A stretch of 64,000 nucleotides of DNA from Mycobacterium sp. 852002-51057_SCH5723018 (GCF_001667035.1 NZ_LZIR01000059.1:62001-126000); one strand, 5' to 3'. Positions 26,634-38,520 are shown, numbered from the stretch's first letter. Notes: a model not told the origin generated them from the sequence alone. Made by a program: numbers and translations.

Positions 26634-27362
26634 CGCCGAACCGAAGACCTCCGTCATCGCCCTCCAGTGACGTTCGGCGGCGGCGGGGTCGTAGGGCCCG
26701 TTGTCGGGGACCGCGAATCCGTGGCCCGCCGAATACCACTCGATCGTGTGCGGCACGCCGGCCGCCGTCAGCGCCTTGTCCAGCTGCTCGGCGTGGTCGG
26801 GCGTGAACGACGCGTCGTTTTCGGCGCCCCCGACATACACCGTGGCGGTCATCCGGTCGGCCAGCAGGTGCGGGCTATCGGCGGTATCGGTCACCAGCCC
26901 GCCGCCGTGGAACGACGCCGCGGCGGCGACCCGCTCCGGAACGCGCCCGGCCACCACCAACGAGGTCCGCCCGCCCATGCAGTAGCCGCAGACGCCGAAG
27001 CGGTCCCCGGACACCTCGGGGCGCGCGGCCAGGTAGTCGAAGGAGGCGCCGGCGTCGGCGGCCATCTTGTCCGGCGTGATGCCGCCGATCATCGAGAAAA
27101 GCCGACTGCGTTCCTTCTCGTCGCCGAACACGCTGGCCATGTCGAACGGGGCCCAGTCGCCGCTGCGGTAGTACACGTCGGGCAGCAGCACCGCGTAGCC
27201 GAATCCGGCCAGCTTGGCGGCCATCTGGTCGAAGGTGTCGCGCACGCCGCCGGCATCGGGATACATGATCACGCCGGGCCAGGGGCCAGGACCTTCGGGG
27301 GTGAACAGGCGGACGGGACACGAGCCGTCGGGAGTGGTGACGCTGTCGGTGATTTTGGGCAT
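26622..27362 (-). CDS. Dienelactone hydrolase family protein (Rv2765-like)
   Basis: 246 residues. CGYCMGGR near 124-131 has Cys in the nucleophile position, as in dienelactone hydrolases rather than serine esterases. An acidic residue in GGAENDASFTPDH and His in SAGHGFAVPD (near 217-226) complete a Cys-Asp-His triad. It hydrolyses lactone or ester bonds in small molecules; its substrate in mycobacteria is unknown. It is divergent from thyA with 41 bases between starts and convergent with the glycosyltransferase. Confidence 0.9.
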   Translation of the reverse strand: MPKITDSVTTPDGSCPVRLFTPEGPGPWPGVIMYPDAGGVRDTFDQMAAKLAGFGYAVLLPDVYYRSGDWAPFDMASVFGDEKERSRLFSMIGGITPDKMAADAGASFDYLAARPEVSGDRFGVCGYCMGGRTSLVVAGRVPERVAAAASFHGGGLVTDTADSPHLLADRMTATVYVGGAENDASFTPDHAEQLDKALTAAGVPHTIEWYSAGHGFAVPDNGPYDPAAAERHWRAMTEVFGSALPR

Positions 27363-27403
27363 GGCACCGTTCTACTCCCGGAGCCCGGAGCTAAGCTGGC
27401 CGC

Positions 27404-28204
27404 GTGCCCATCCCGACGCCCTACGAGGACCTTTTGCGCGTGGTGCTCGAGCGGGGCGCGGCCAAATCCGACCGCACCGGCACCGGCACCCGCAGCCTGT
27501 TCGGCCAGCAGTTGCGCTACGACCTGTCGGCCGGCTTCCCGCTGCTGACCACCAAAAAGGTGCATTTCAAATCGGTGGTCTACGAGTTGCTGTGGTTCTT
27601 GCGCGGCGACTCCAACGTCGCCTGGCTGCACGAGCACGGGGTCACCATCTGGGACGAATGGGCCAGCGAGACAGGCGATCTCGGACCGATCTACGGCGTG
27701 CAGTGGCGATCATGGCCGACGCCGACGGGGGAACACGTCGACCAGATCAGCGCGGCACTGGACTTGCTGCGCACCGATCCGGACTCGCGGCGCATCATCG
27801 TGTCGGCGTGGAACGTCAGCGACATCCCGCGGATGGCGCTGCCGCCGTGTCACGCGTTCTTCCAGTTCTACGTGGCCGACGGTCGGCTGAGCTGTCAGCT
27901 CTACCAGCGCAGCGCCGACCTGTTCCTCGGTGTGCCGTTCAACATCGCGAGCTACGCGCTGCTCACCCACATGATGGCCGCCCAGGCCGGTCTTGGGGTG
28001 GGCGAGTTCGTCTGGACGGGCGGGGACTGCCACATCTACGACAACCACGTCGAGCAGGTGCGCCAGCAGCTGCACCGCGACCCGCGGCCCTACCCGGAAC
28101 TCTATCTGGCCCAAAGGGATTCAATCTTCGACTACACCTACGAGGATGTCGTCGTGAAGAACTACGACCCGCATCCGGCGATCAAAGCGCCCGTCGCTGT
28201 ATGA
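27404..28204 (+). CDS. thyA: Thymidylate synthase A
   Basis: 266 residues, GTG start ([12 protein letters not shown]). It methylates dUMP to dTMP using methylene-tetrahydrofolate and releases dihydrofolate. The active-site Cys149 lies in [24 protein letters not shown] near 25-37 and the C-terminal [12 protein letters not shown] are family hallmarks. Dihydrofolate made here is recycled by DfrA, encoded 50 bases downstream. The genome segment also has the unrelated ThyX (33254), as in M. tuberculosis. Confidence 0.98.
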   Translation: MPIPTPYEDLLRVVLERGAAKSDRTGTGTRSLFGQQLRYDLSAGFPLLTTKKVHFKSVVYELLWFLRGDSNVAWLHEHGVTIWDEWASETGDLGPIYGVQWRSWPTPTGEHVDQISAALDLLRTDPDSRRIIVSAWNVSDIPRMALPPCHAFFQFYVADGRLSCQLYQRSADLFLGVPFNIASYALLTHMMAAQAGLGVGEFVWTGGDCHIYDNHVEQVRQQLHRDPRPYPELYLAQRDSIFDYTYEDVVVKNYDPHPAIKAPVAV

Positions 28205-28253
28205 CACGCACCGGCGACGATGCAGAGCGAAGCAATGAGGAGGGGCGGCGCCC

Positions 28254-28748
28254 TTGAGCACGGTGGGCCTGGTGTGGGCTCAGTCGAGCTCGGGCGTGAT
28301 CGGTCGCGGCGGCGACATCCCGTGGCGGGTGCCCGAGGATCTCGCCCGCTTCAAGCAGGTGACGATGGGCCACACCGTGGTGATGGGCCGGCTGACGTGG
28401 GAGTCGCTGCCGCCTAGGGTTCGGCCGTTGCCGGGCCGCAGGAATGTCGTGCTGTCCCGCAACACCGACTACGTGGCCGACGGGGCGGAGGTGGTCGGTT
28501 CACTCGAGCAAACCCTGACCGAGCCCGAGACGTGGGTGATCGGCGGCGAGCAGATCTACCTGCTCGCGCTGCCGCTGGCCACGCGTTGCGAGGTCACCGA
28601 GGTCGACATCGACCTACCGCGCGACGACGGCGACGCGCTGGCACCGGTGCTCGACGAGGAGTGGGTGGGCGTCACGGGGGAGTGGCAGGCCAGCCGCACG
28701 GGGCTGCGGTACCGCTTCCACACCTACTCGCGGCTGCCGACGCTCTGA
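28254..28748 (+). CDS. dfrA: Dihydrofolate reductase
   Basis: 164 residues. It reduces dihydrofolate to tetrahydrofolate with NADPH. Visible landmarks are [23 protein letters not shown] (substrate Asp in the GDIPW loop), [15 protein letters not shown] and VIGGEQIY. The start is probably TTG at 28254, because GAGGAGGGG ends about 8 bases before it; a GTG at 28263 (VGLVWAQ) matches the shorter M. tuberculosis N-terminus and is the alternative. It forms an operon with thyA. Confidence 0.97.
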   Translation: MSTVGLVWAQSSSGVIGRGGDIPWRVPEDLARFKQVTMGHTVVMGRLTWESLPPRVRPLPGRRNVVLSRNTDYVADGAEVVGSLEQTLTEPETWVIGGEQIYLLALPLATRCEVTEVDIDLPRDDGDALAPVLDEEWVGVTGEWQASRTGLRYRFHTYSRLPTL

Positions 28749-28837
28749 TCGGCGCCGACGCCATGAGCTGACATACTCGGTACTCGGGGTCGGACTCAGC
28801 AGGCCTACCAGGCGATTCCAGGAGGGGGGAATTACCA

Positions 28838-29539
28838 GTGATAACCGAACCCGCGAAGACGTTCTCTCGCGTGTTCAGGGGCTACGAACCGGCCGCGGTT
28901 GACGCGCACATCGAGGTTTTGACCGCCAAGCAGCGATTGCTGCTCGACGACGTCAAGAGCCTCGAGGCGCGCCTGACGCAAGTCGGCGACGAAGCAGCCG
29001 CGCTGCGCAAGGAGGTCGCCGTCCTCACAGACACCTCGCCCTCGCCGCACGCGGTGCAGCTGCGGATGGCGAACATGCTGCGGCGTGCGGTCGACGAGGT
29101 TTCCCAGATGCAGGCCGAGGCGCGGGCCGAGGCGGATGCGCTGATCGCGGCGGCCGAGGCCGAGGCCGAGGACTCCCGGCGAAAGCACGAAGAGCAGATG
29201 GCGGACATGGTCGCGCAGCGACAAGCCCTGGAAACCGAGTACGAGGAACGGAAGAAAAACATCGACGCCGAACTGGCCGGCATGCGCGCGGAAACGCAGC
29301 GGGCGATCGATGAGGCGTGGCTGGAGGCTCGCCGGGAGGCCGATCATTACCGCGACCAGGCCCAGCGGGCGGCGGACGAGGCCATCGGCCAGCGAATCAG
29401 GATCTTGGAGCAGCTGGCGGGCGTATACCGCGACCTCGAAAGCGTTCCGGCCGCTCTCTCGTCGGCATACCAGGAACAAAAGAATTCGCCGGAGGCGAGC
29501 GTCTTGGTGCCGCTGGACGAGAGAGTCAGCACCGGCTAA
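28838..29539 (+). CDS. DivIVA-domain coiled-coil protein
   Basis: 233 residues, GTG start with AGGAGGGGGGA just upstream. The N-terminus FSRVFRGYEPAAVDAHIEVL is the DivIVA membrane-binding crossed-loop motif. From about 30 to 215 the chain is nearly continuous coiled coil rich in Ala, Glu, Arg and Gln (for example EARAEADALIAAAEAEAEDSRRKHEEQ). Related mycobacterial proteins (Wag31, SepIVA) organise polar growth and septation. This is neither Wag31 nor clearly SepIVA, so a cytoskeletal or scaffold role is inference. It follows dfrA after 89 bases. Confidence 0.82.
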   Translation: MITEPAKTFSRVFRGYEPAAVDAHIEVLTAKQRLLLDDVKSLEARLTQVGDEAAALRKEVAVLTDTSPSPHAVQLRMANMLRRAVDEVSQMQAEARAEADALIAAAEAEAEDSRRKHEEQMADMVAQRQALETEYEERKKNIDAELAGMRAETQRAIDEAWLEARREADHYRDQAQRAADEAIGQRIRILEQLAGVYRDLESVPAALSSAYQEQKNSPEASVLVPLDERVSTG

Positions 29540-29566
29540 GCCCGAACGACCGGTATTCTCGGCGCC

Positions 29567-30805
29567 GTGCCGATCGGGAATCCCGCGCTAACCGCCGATC
29601 AGGCGCGGCGTTTAGCCGTTGCGGCACAAGGGTTTAGCGAGCCGCGGCCGGGCGGCCCGATCACCCGCGCTCACCTGAAGCGGCTGATCTCGAGAATCCA
29701 AGTGCTGCAACTGGATTCGGTGTCGGTGGTGGTGCGGGCCCACTACGCGCCGGTGTTCAGCCGGCTGGGTCCCTACGACCGCGACGTGCTGGACCGCGCC
29801 GCGTGGGGCCCGCGCTCGTCGCGGCTGTTGGCCGAGTACTGGGCGCACGAGGCCGCGCTGATGGCCGTCGACGACTGGCCGTTGCTGCGCTGGCGGATGC
29901 GCCAATACCGTCATGGCCGCTGGGGCACCCACATCGTCAAGGCCAACCCGCAACTCGCCGAGGACATCCTCGCCGCGGTCGCCGAGCTGGGCCCCAGCAC
30001 CGCCGGGCAGATCGAGGCGCATCTGGCGGCCGAGCCGCGGCGTAAAAAGGGCAGGTGGTGGAGCCGCAGCGACACCAAATGGGTGGCCGAGGCGCTGTTC
30101 GCCTCCGGCGCGCTCACCACCGCCACCCGGGTCGGCTTCGCCCGCCACTACGACCTGGTGGGACGGGTGCTGCCGGCCGGCGTGCTGGCCCGCGAGGTCG
30201 ACGACGACGAGGCAATCCGCGAGCTCACGCTGCGGGCCGTCACCGCGCTGGGCGTGGGCACCGAGGCCGACATCCGCGACTACTTTCGCCTGTCGGCGCA
30301 GCAGGTCAAGCCGGCCGTCGCCGAGCTGCTGGCCGCCGGCGAGATCGAGCGGGTCGACGTCGACGGGTGGTCCGCGCCGGCGTACCTGCGGCCCGGCCGT
30401 GCGGTGCCGCGCCGCGACCGTGGCACCGCGCTGCTGTGTCCGTTCGACCCGTTGATCTTCTTCCGTCCCCGGGTGGAGCGGCTGTTCAACTTTCATTACC
30501 GCATCGAGATCTACACCCCGGCCGCCAAGCGCCAGTACGGCTATTACGTGTGGCCGCTGCTGATGGATGGCCGGCTGGTGGCGCGGGTCGACCTCAAGGC
30601 CGACCGCGCCGGCAACTCGCTGCGGGTGCTGGGCGCGTTCGGTGAGGCACAGGATGCGGGCCACCCCTCGCGGCCACGGGTGGCCACGGCGCTGGCCGGC
30701 GAGCTGGAGTCCATGGCGTCCTGGCTGGGGCTGGGTGGCTTCAGCGTATCCGCCCGTGGCGATTTGGCCGGGGAGCTGCGCGCGGCCGCCAAGCGGGCCG
30801 GCTGA
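29567..30805 (+). CDS. Winged-helix DNA glycosylase-like protein (AlkX/YcaQ, HTH_42 family)
   Basis: 412 residues, GTG start. It matches the YcaQ/AlkZ superfamily: ALTADQARRLAVAAQG at the start, LQLDSVSVVVRAHYAPVFSRLG at about 47-68, WAHEAALM near 105 and the C-terminal domain LRVLGAFGE. E. coli YcaQ and Streptomyces AlkZ remove bulky alkylated bases and unhook interstrand crosslinks. The motif here is Gln48-Leu-Asp50, the Q-hydrophobic-D form reported for AlkX-type members. It overlaps hsdM by one base (TGATG), linking a repair-type enzyme to a DNA methyltransferase transcript. Activity is inferred from family only. Confidence 0.85.
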   Translation: MPIGNPALTADQARRLAVAAQGFSEPRPGGPITRAHLKRLISRIQVLQLDSVSVVVRAHYAPVFSRLGPYDRDVLDRAAWGPRSSRLLAEYWAHEAALMAVDDWPLLRWRMRQYRHGRWGTHIVKANPQLAEDILAAVAELGPSTAGQIEAHLAAEPRRKKGRWWSRSDTKWVAEALFASGALTTATRVGFARHYDLVGRVLPAGVLAREVDDDEAIRELTLRAVTALGVGTEADIRDYFRLSAQQVKPAVAELLAAGEIERVDVDGWSAPAYLRPGRAVPRRDRGTALLCPFDPLIFFRPRVERLFNFHYRIEIYTPAAKRQYGYYVWPLLMDGRLVARVDLKADRAGNSLRVLGAFGEAQDAGHPSRPRVATALAGELESMASWLGLGGFSVSARGDLAGELRAAAKRAG

Positions 30806-32187
30806 TGGAGCCGTCGACGACCAAAGAGCTCAAGGCCACGCTGTGGAAGGCGGCCGAAAAGCTGCGCGGGTCGCTGTCGGCCGGCCAGTACAAGGACGTC
30901 ATCCTCGGGCTGCTGTTCCTCAAACACGCCGCCGAGCCGCGGTGGAAACTGTTGGCGGACAACGCCGAATCACCGGACATCGGCCGGCTCGTCGACGAAG
31001 CGATGCAGGCCGCGGCGCTGCCGCGGCTGTACGAGAACCTTGACCGGCGCCGGCTCGGTGAGCTGGTGCAACTGCTCGACGGCGCGCCGTTCGGCGGGCG
31101 GACCGGTCGGCGCGCGCGGGACCTGATGGGCGAGGCGTACGAGTACTTCCTGGGCAACTTCGCCCGCGCCGAGGGGCGCCGCGGCGGCGAATTCTTCACC
31201 CCGCCCAGCGTCGTGCGGGTGATCGTCGAGGTGCTCGAACCCTCCGGCGGGCGGGTCTACGACCCGTGTTGCGGCTCGGGCGGAATGTTCGTGCGGACCG
31301 GGCAATTCATCGCCGAGCACGACGGCGATCCCGCCAAAGTGACGATCTACGGCCAGGAAAGCGTCGAGCAGACCTGGCGGATGGCCAAGATGAACCTCGC
31401 CGTCCATGGCATCGACGATGCGGGCCTGGGCCAGCGGTGGGGCGACACGTTCGCCTGCGACCACCACGCCGGCATCGAGATGGACTACGTGATGGCCAAT
31501 CCGCCCTTCAACATCAAGGATTGGGCCCGCGACACGCGAGACCCGCGGTGGCGCTTCGGCATTCCGCCCGCCGGCAATGCGAACTTCGCCTGGATTCAGC
31601 ACATCCTGTCCAAGCTGGCCCCGGGGGGCAAGGCCGGCGTGGTGATGGCCAACGGCTCCCTGTCGTCGAACGCGGGCGGGGAAGGCGACATTCGGGCGCG
31701 GATCGTCGACGCGGACCTGGTGTCGTGCATGGTTGCGCTGCCCGTCCAGCTGTTTCGCAGCACGTCGATTCCGGTGTGCCTGTGGTTCTTTGCGGCCGAC
31801 AAGGGGAACCGGTCCGGGCAGGTGCTGTTCATCGACGCCCGCGGGTTCGGCCACCTGGTGGATCGAGCAGAGCGCGCGCTGAGCGACGAGGACGTCGTTC
31901 GCATCGGTGACACCTACCACGCGTGGTGCGGGTCGGCCTCGGCCACCGCCAAAGGCCTTAGCTACCAAGAGGTTCCGGGATTCTGCAAATCGGCATCGCT
32001 GGACGACATCCGCGACGCCGGCTACACCCTGACCCCGGGACGGTATGTGGGTCCGCCCGCCGCCGACGACGACGGGGAGCCGGCCGGCGAGAAGATCGCC
32101 CGGCTGACCGAGGACCTGCTGGCCGCGCTCGACGAATCGGCGCGACTGGACACGGTGGTGCGCGACCAGGTGGGACGCCTGCGATGA
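30805..32187 (+). CDS. hsdM: Type I DNA methyltransferase, modification subunit
   Basis: 460 residues. DPCCGSGGMFV near 153-163 is the S-adenosylmethionine motif I and NPPFN at about 232-236 is the catalytic NPPF of N6-adenine methyltransferases. An N-terminal helical domain (KELKATLWKAAEKLRGSL) mediates contacts with HsdS. With the specificity subunit encoded next (ATGA overlap) it methylates adenines in a bipartite target. No hsdR nuclease gene is present on either side, so this is a modification-only system, as its M. tuberculosis ortholog Rv2756c is. Confidence 0.95.
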   Translation: MEPSTTKELKATLWKAAEKLRGSLSAGQYKDVILGLLFLKHAAEPRWKLLADNAESPDIGRLVDEAMQAAALPRLYENLDRRRLGELVQLLDGAPFGGRTGRRARDLMGEAYEYFLGNFARAEGRRGGEFFTPPSVVRVIVEVLEPSGGRVYDPCCGSGGMFVRTGQFIAEHDGDPAKVTIYGQESVEQTWRMAKMNLAVHGIDDAGLGQRWGDTFACDHHAGIEMDYVMANPPFNIKDWARDTRDPRWRFGIPPAGNANFAWIQHILSKLAPGGKAGVVMANGSLSSNAGGEGDIRARIVDADLVSCMVALPVQLFRSTSIPVCLWFFAADKGNRSGQVLFIDARGFGHLVDRAERALSDEDVVRIGDTYHAWCGSASATAKGLSYQEVPGFCKSASLDDIRDAGYTLTPGRYVGPPAADDDGEPAGEKIARLTEDLLAALDESARLDTVVRDQVGRLR

Positions 32188-33248
32188 CGGCCAGGCTGGG
32201 CGATTTCCTCGACTTCGCCAACGGCAGCAGCCTGCCGGCGCGGGCGTCGGGCGGGGACGTTCAGGTCTACGGCGCCAACGGCGTGATCGGCCATGCGGCA
32301 CGACCCAACGCCAACGGCCCGCTGATCGTCCTCGGCCGCGTCGGATCGTATTGCGGCAGCCTGCGGTATTGCGACGACGATGTCTGGGTCACCGACAACG
32401 CGCTCGTCTGCCGGGCCAAGGATCAGCACGAGACGCGGTTCTGGTACTACGTGCTGCACACCTGCGGCCTCGGTGGCCACCGGGCGGGATCGGGACAGCC
32501 GCTGCTCAATCAGCGAATCCTGCGTGACGTGTCGGTGTGCGCGGTCGCCGCGGGCGAACGCCGCCGGATCGCCGAATTGCTCGGCGCCCTCGACGACAAA
32601 ATAGCGGCCAACGACCGCGTGATCGCCGCCGCCGAGAGGTTGATGGTCGCCATCGCCGAGTCGGTCGCCTCGTTTGCGCCGCTGTCCAGCCTGGCCGCTC
32701 GGTCGACGGCGTTTCTGCGCCCGCAGGAGTTCGACGACGTGGTCGCCCACTTCAGCCTGCCCGCGTTCGACGACGGTGCCAGCCCCCGGTTCGTTGCCGC
32801 CGGATCGGTGAAGAGCGGCAAGTTCGCTTTGCCGGGGCCGTGCGTGCTGTTCGCGAAGCTGAACCCGCGCATCCCGCGGATCTGGAATGTGGTGGGCCTG
32901 CCGTCGCGCATGGCGGTGGCCAGCACCGAGTTCGTGGTGCTGACCCCGGTCGGCGTCGACACCTCGGCCTTGTGGTCGGCGCTGCGGCAGCCCGAGGTCA
33001 CGGCGACCCTGCGCCAGCGGGTGGCCGGGACGTCGGGCAGCCACCAGCGGATCCGGCCGGGTGACCTGCTGGAGCTTCGCGTCCGCGATGTGCGGCGCCT
33101 GGCGCCCGCGGCGGCGCGGACGATCACCGGCCTGGGAGAGCTGTGCCACGCGCGGCGCGAGGAATGCGCGCGGTTGGCCGCCTTCCGCGACGCGGTGTTG
33201 CCGCTGTTGATGTCGGAAAAGGCCCGTGTGGTCGCCGGGCTAGGGTGA
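32184..33248 (+). CDS. hsdS: Type I restriction-modification specificity subunit
   Basis: 354 residues. Two target-recognition domains are visible, at about 1-115 and 165-290. They are separated by a helical spacer [32 protein letters not shown] (about 120-151) and followed by a second helical region near 315-350. That is the complete HsdS layout, setting the two half-sites recognised by HsdM. In M. tuberculosis, as I recall, hsdS sequence is divided between Rv2755c and Rv2761c with toxin-antitoxin genes between; here the gene is continuous. It overlaps hsdM by 4 bases and is followed by thyX after 5 bases. Confidence 0.93.
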   Translation: MTARLGDFLDFANGSSLPARASGGDVQVYGANGVIGHAARPNANGPLIVLGRVGSYCGSLRYCDDDVWVTDNALVCRAKDQHETRFWYYVLHTCGLGGHRAGSGQPLLNQRILRDVSVCAVAAGERRRIAELLGALDDKIAANDRVIAAAERLMVAIAESVASFAPLSSLAARSTAFLRPQEFDDVVAHFSLPAFDDGASPRFVAAGSVKSGKFALPGPCVLFAKLNPRIPRIWNVVGLPSRMAVASTEFVVLTPVGVDTSALWSALRQPEVTATLRQRVAGTSGSHQRIRPGDLLELRVRDVRRLAPAAARTITGLGELCHARREECARLAAFRDAVLPLLMSEKARVVAGLG

Positions 33249-33253
33249 TCGCC

Positions 33254-35030
<1,777 letters not shown>

Positions 35031-35049
35031 CCGAAAGGGTGGCCCGACA

Positions 35050-36726
35050 GTGGATGTAGACCTGGCCCCACCGGTTCCCCTGGCTCCGGGCGGGTTGCGG
35101 GTCACCGCGCTGGGCGGCATCAGCGAAATCGGCCGCAACATGACCGTTTTCGAGCACTTGGGCCGGCTGCTCATCATCGACTGCGGGGTGATGTTCCCCA
35201 CGCACGACGAACCGGGCGTCGACCTGATCCTGCCGGACCTGCGCCACATCGAGGACCGGCTCGACGACGTCGAAGCGCTGGTGCTGACCCACGCGCACGA
35301 GGACCACATCGGGGCCATCCCGTTCCTGCTCAGGCTGCGGCCCGACATCCCGGTCGTCGGTTCCAAATTCACTCTGGCCCTGGTTGCCGCCAAATGCCGC
35401 GAGCACCGCATCAAGCCGGTCTTCGTCGAGGTCGGCGAGGGGCAGCACAGCACGCACGGCGTGTTCCAATGTCAGTACTTCGCCGTCAACCACTCCATCC
35501 CCGATGCGCTGGCCATCGCGGTCCGCACCGGCGCGGGCACCGTCTTGCACACCGGCGACATCAAGCTCGACCAGCTTCCGCTCGACGGCCGGCCGACCGA
35601 CCTGCCCGGCATGTCCCGGCTCGGGGACGCGGGCGTGGACCTGTTCCTGTGCGACTCAACCAATTCCGAGATCCCCGGTGTCGGGCCCTCCGAAAGCGAG
35701 GTGGGCCCGACGTTGCACCGGCTGATCCGCGGCGCCGACGGCCGCGTCCTCGTGGCGTGCTTCGCCTCCAACGTCGACCGGGTGCAGCAGATCATCGACG
35801 CCGCGGTGGCATTGGGCCGGCGGGTCGCGTTCGTCGGGCGATCGATGGTGCGCAACATGGGCATCGCCCGGGAACTGGGCTTCCTGCGGGTCGGCGACGC
35901 CGACCTGGTCGACATCTCCGCCGCCGAGATGATGCCGCCCGAGCGGGTGGTGCTGATCACCACCGGCACCCAGGGCGAGCCGATGTCGGCGTTGTCCCGG
36001 ATGTCGCGCGGCGAGCACCGCAGCATCACGCTAACGTCGGAGGACCTGGTGATCCTGTCGTCCTCGCTGATACCCGGCAACGAGGAAGCGGTGTACGGGG
36101 TCATCGACTCGCTGGCCAAGATCGGCGCCCGCGTCGTGACCAACCAGCAAGTGCGCGTTCATGTTTCGGGCCACGCCTACGCCGGCGAGCTGCTGTTCCT
36201 CTACAACGGGGTACGGCCGCGCAACGTGATGCCGGTGCACGGCACCTGGCGGATGCTGCGCGCCAACGCCAAGCTGGCGGCGCGCGCCGGGGTGCCCGAG
36301 GAGTCAATCCTGGTGGCCGAGAACGGCGTCAGCGTCGACCTGGTCGCGGGCAAGGCCTCCATCGCCGGGGCCGTGCCGGTCGGCAAGATGTTTGTCGACG
36401 GGCTGATCACCGGCGACGTCGGCGATATCACGCTCGGCGAGCGGCTCATCTTGTCGGAGGGTTTCGTGGCGGTGACCGTGGTGGTGCACCGCGGCACCGG
36501 GCGCCCGGCCGCCGCGCCGCAGTTGCTCTCGCGGGGGTTCTCCGAGGACCCCAAGGCGCTCGAGCCCGCGGTGCGCAAGGTCGAGGCGGAGCTGGATCAG
36601 CTGGTCGCCAACAACGTGACCGACCCGGCCCGCATCGCCCAGGGTGTGCGCCGGGCCATCGGCAAGTGGGTCGGCGAAGCCTATCGCCGCCAACCGATGA
36701 TCGTGCCGACGGTCATCGAGATCTGA
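35050..36726 (+). CDS. rnj: Ribonuclease J
   Basis: 558 residues, the same as M. tuberculosis Rv2752c. A metallo-beta-lactamase/beta-CASP nuclease with 5' exo- and endonuclease activity in mRNA decay and rRNA maturation. The zinc motif HAHEDH is at residues 81-86; GVMFP and GDIKLDQ (Asp-ligand) follow, and VHGTWRML near 395-402 is the C-terminal metal/His motif. GTG start with GAAAGGG upstream. Adjacent to dapA as in other mycobacteria. Confidence 0.97.
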   Translation: MDVDLAPPVPLAPGGLRVTALGGISEIGRNMTVFEHLGRLLIIDCGVMFPTHDEPGVDLILPDLRHIEDRLDDVEALVLTHAHEDHIGAIPFLLRLRPDIPVVGSKFTLALVAAKCREHRIKPVFVEVGEGQHSTHGVFQCQYFAVNHSIPDALAIAVRTGAGTVLHTGDIKLDQLPLDGRPTDLPGMSRLGDAGVDLFLCDSTNSEIPGVGPSESEVGPTLHRLIRGADGRVLVACFASNVDRVQQIIDAAVALGRRVAFVGRSMVRNMGIARELGFLRVGDADLVDISAAEMMPPERVVLITTGTQGEPMSALSRMSRGEHRSITLTSEDLVILSSSLIPGNEEAVYGVIDSLAKIGARVVTNQQVRVHVSGHAYAGELLFLYNGVRPRNVMPVHGTWRMLRANAKLAARAGVPEESILVAENGVSVDLVAGKASIAGAVPVGKMFVDGLITGDVGDITLGERLILSEGFVAVTVVVHRGTGRPAAAPQLLSRGFSEDPKALEPAVRKVEAELDQLVANNVTDPARIAQGVRRAIGKWVGEAYRRQPMIVPTVIEI

Positions 36727-36822
36727 AGCGCGTTCGCCAGACATAACCCGCTGCGACGCTTCTCGGCGTGTCTTCGCAACCGTTTCTGTGTCGTGGACCC
36801 GCGGTGGCCGCTAGGCGCGCCG

Positions 36823-37695
36823 CTAGATCTTTTCGGCGTAAGCCGACCATTCCAGGTCGGAGGCCTTGAGCGTGCGGCCGGTGGGCGCCACGTAGCGCCG
36901 CATCAGGTCGTCGGGACCGGCCTGCTCCACCAGCCGCCAGCCGTATTCGGCGATGAACCCGGCGACCTCGTCGGGTTCGAGGCCGAATCGCCATAGCTGG
37001 CTGCGCTGGCGGACGTTGCGATACAGGGTCCGGGTGCCATACCGATTGCTGCCATCGATGAAGTCGCGGCGGACGTAGGTGAACACGAACCTGCTGCCCG
37101 GCGCCGCCGCGCGCAGCCCCTCCAGGGTTCGCCGCACACCGTCTTCAGTGAGGTACTGGGTCACGCCCTCGCAGATAAAGAAGGCCCGGTAATCGGTGCG
37201 ATAGCCTTGCTCGGCCAACGAGGTGAGCAGGTCGTCGCGTTCGAAGTCCAGCGCCACCCAGCGCACCGAAAGCGGTGGCTCACCGAGCACCCGGCGCACC
37301 GTTTTGGCCTTCATGGCGATGTTGACCGGCAGGTCCACCTCGAAGACCGGCATCCGGACTCGCCGCGTCAACCGATAGCCGAGCGTGTCGAGGCCCGCGC
37401 CCAGGATCACCACCGCGTTGACGTCATCGAGCGCCGCGTCGAGCTTGTCGTCGATGAAGCGCTTGCGGCAGGCCAAATTCGCCCACAGCCCGGGACCGGT
37501 GAACTCCGATCCCCGGATCATGAGGCGGCGCGCCGGGGCCCACCGCGTCGCGCCGACGAGCAATCGCAACGGAGCGGGCAAGAACAGCTCGGCGAGGTCG
37601 TCGTCGACCAGCCGGCGCCCCGGGGGTTCGTTTCGTTCCACGGCCGCCAACACCATGGGTCCAAATGCGGTCTGTGCCACGGAATTTCGCGCCAT
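36823..37695 (-). CDS. SAM-dependent methyltransferase, LCM/Rv2751-like
   Basis: 290 residues. VVILGAGLDTLGYRL near 94-108 is the S-adenosylmethionine motif of the leucine-carboxyl-methyltransferase-like family (PF04072) that is expanded in mycobacteria, and FICEGVTQYLTEDGVRRTL is its second landmark. The methyl acceptor is unknown. It lies 3 bases downstream of the mycofactocin-type dehydrogenase on the minus strand, third in an ABM-SDR-methyltransferase operon. The 96 bases between it and rnj (convergent) hold no gene. Confidence 0.9.
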   Translation of the reverse strand: MARNSVAQTAFGPMVLAAVERNEPPGRRLVDDDLAELFLPAPLRLLVGATRWAPARRLMIRGSEFTGPGLWANLACRKRFIDDKLDAALDDVNAVVILGAGLDTLGYRLTRRVRMPVFEVDLPVNIAMKAKTVRRVLGEPPLSVRWVALDFERDDLLTSLAEQGYRTDYRAFFICEGVTQYLTEDGVRRTLEGLRAAAPGSRFVFTYVRRDFIDGSNRYGTRTLYRNVRQRSQLWRFGLEPDEVAGFIAEYGWRLVEQAGPDDLMRRYVAPTGRTLKASDLEWSAYAEKI

Positions 37696-37698
37696 GAG

Positions 37699-38520
37699 CT
37701 ACTTCTTGTTCAGGAAGCCCGCATCGACCGGCAGGGCGATGCCGGTGATGTAGCGGGCCTGGTCGGACACCAGCCACGCCACCGCGTTGGCGATGTCGTC
37801 GGGTTGCATGACCTGCACCGGCAGCGCGTTGCCCATGTCCGGCGGCGATTCGGATTCGGCGACAAGTTGCGCCAACCAGGCCCGGGTGAACTCGTTGTTG
37901 ATCATCGGTGTGTCCACGCCTGCGGGATGAATCGAGTTGACCCGAATACTGTGCCGGGCAAGCAAATTCGCGTAAACGCGCATCAGCCCGACCAGCCCGT
38001 GCTTGGCCGCCGCATACCCGATCGAGCCGGCGTCGGCGCTGCCGATGCCGGCCAGGCCCGCCGCCGAGCTGATCAGCACGATCGATCCGCCGGCGCCCTG
38101 GGCGACCATCGTCGGTGTCGCGGCCTCCACGGTGTGGAACACGCCGGTGAGGTTGACGTCGATGACGTCGCGCCAGCCGTCGCCGCCCGACTGCATGGGC
38201 GCGATCCCGGCGTTGGCCACCACGATGTCGAGCCGGCCGAACTCGTCGAGGCCCGCCTGCAGCGCCGCCGACAGCGACGCGGGATCGCGCACGTCGCCCT
38301 GCTTGGCCACGATCCGCGAGCCGGTGTCCTCGACGAGCTTGACGGTGGCCGCCAGGTCCTCAGGTGTGGCCAGGGGATAGGGGACGCTGGCGATCTGCTC
38401 GCACAGGTCGACCGCGATCACACTCGCGCCGTCGGCGGCCAGCCGGACCGCGTGGGCGCGACCCTGGCCGCGCGCGGCCCCGGTGACGAACGCGACTTTG
38501 CCCTCTAAAGGTACGCCCAT
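37699..38520 (-). CDS. Mycofactocin-type short-chain dehydrogenase
   Basis: 273 residues. [28 protein letters not shown] (TGxxxGxG at about 14-21) binds a nicotinamide cofactor. The following [33 protein letters not shown] is characteristic of the SDR subfamily predicted to use mycofactocin to recycle a tightly held NAD. Catalytic Tyr-Lys is in [12 protein letters not shown]. The start at 38520 gives [14 protein letters not shown] and overlaps the ABM stop (TGATG). It probably oxidises an alcohol; the mycofactocin dependence is inferred from subfamily features. Confidence 0.9.
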   Translation of the reverse strand: MGVPLEGKVAFVTGAARGQGRAHAVRLAADGASVIAVDLCEQIASVPYPLATPEDLAATVKLVEDTGSRIVAKQGDVRDPASLSAALQAGLDEFGRLDIVVANAGIAPMQSGGDGWRDVIDVNLTGVFHTVEAATPTMVAQGAGGSIVLISSAAGLAGIGSADAGSIGYAAAKHGLVGLMRVYANLLARHSIRVNSIHPAGVDTPMINNEFTRAWLAQLVAESESPPDMGNALPVQVMQPDDIANAVAWLVSDQARYITGIALPVDAGFLNKK

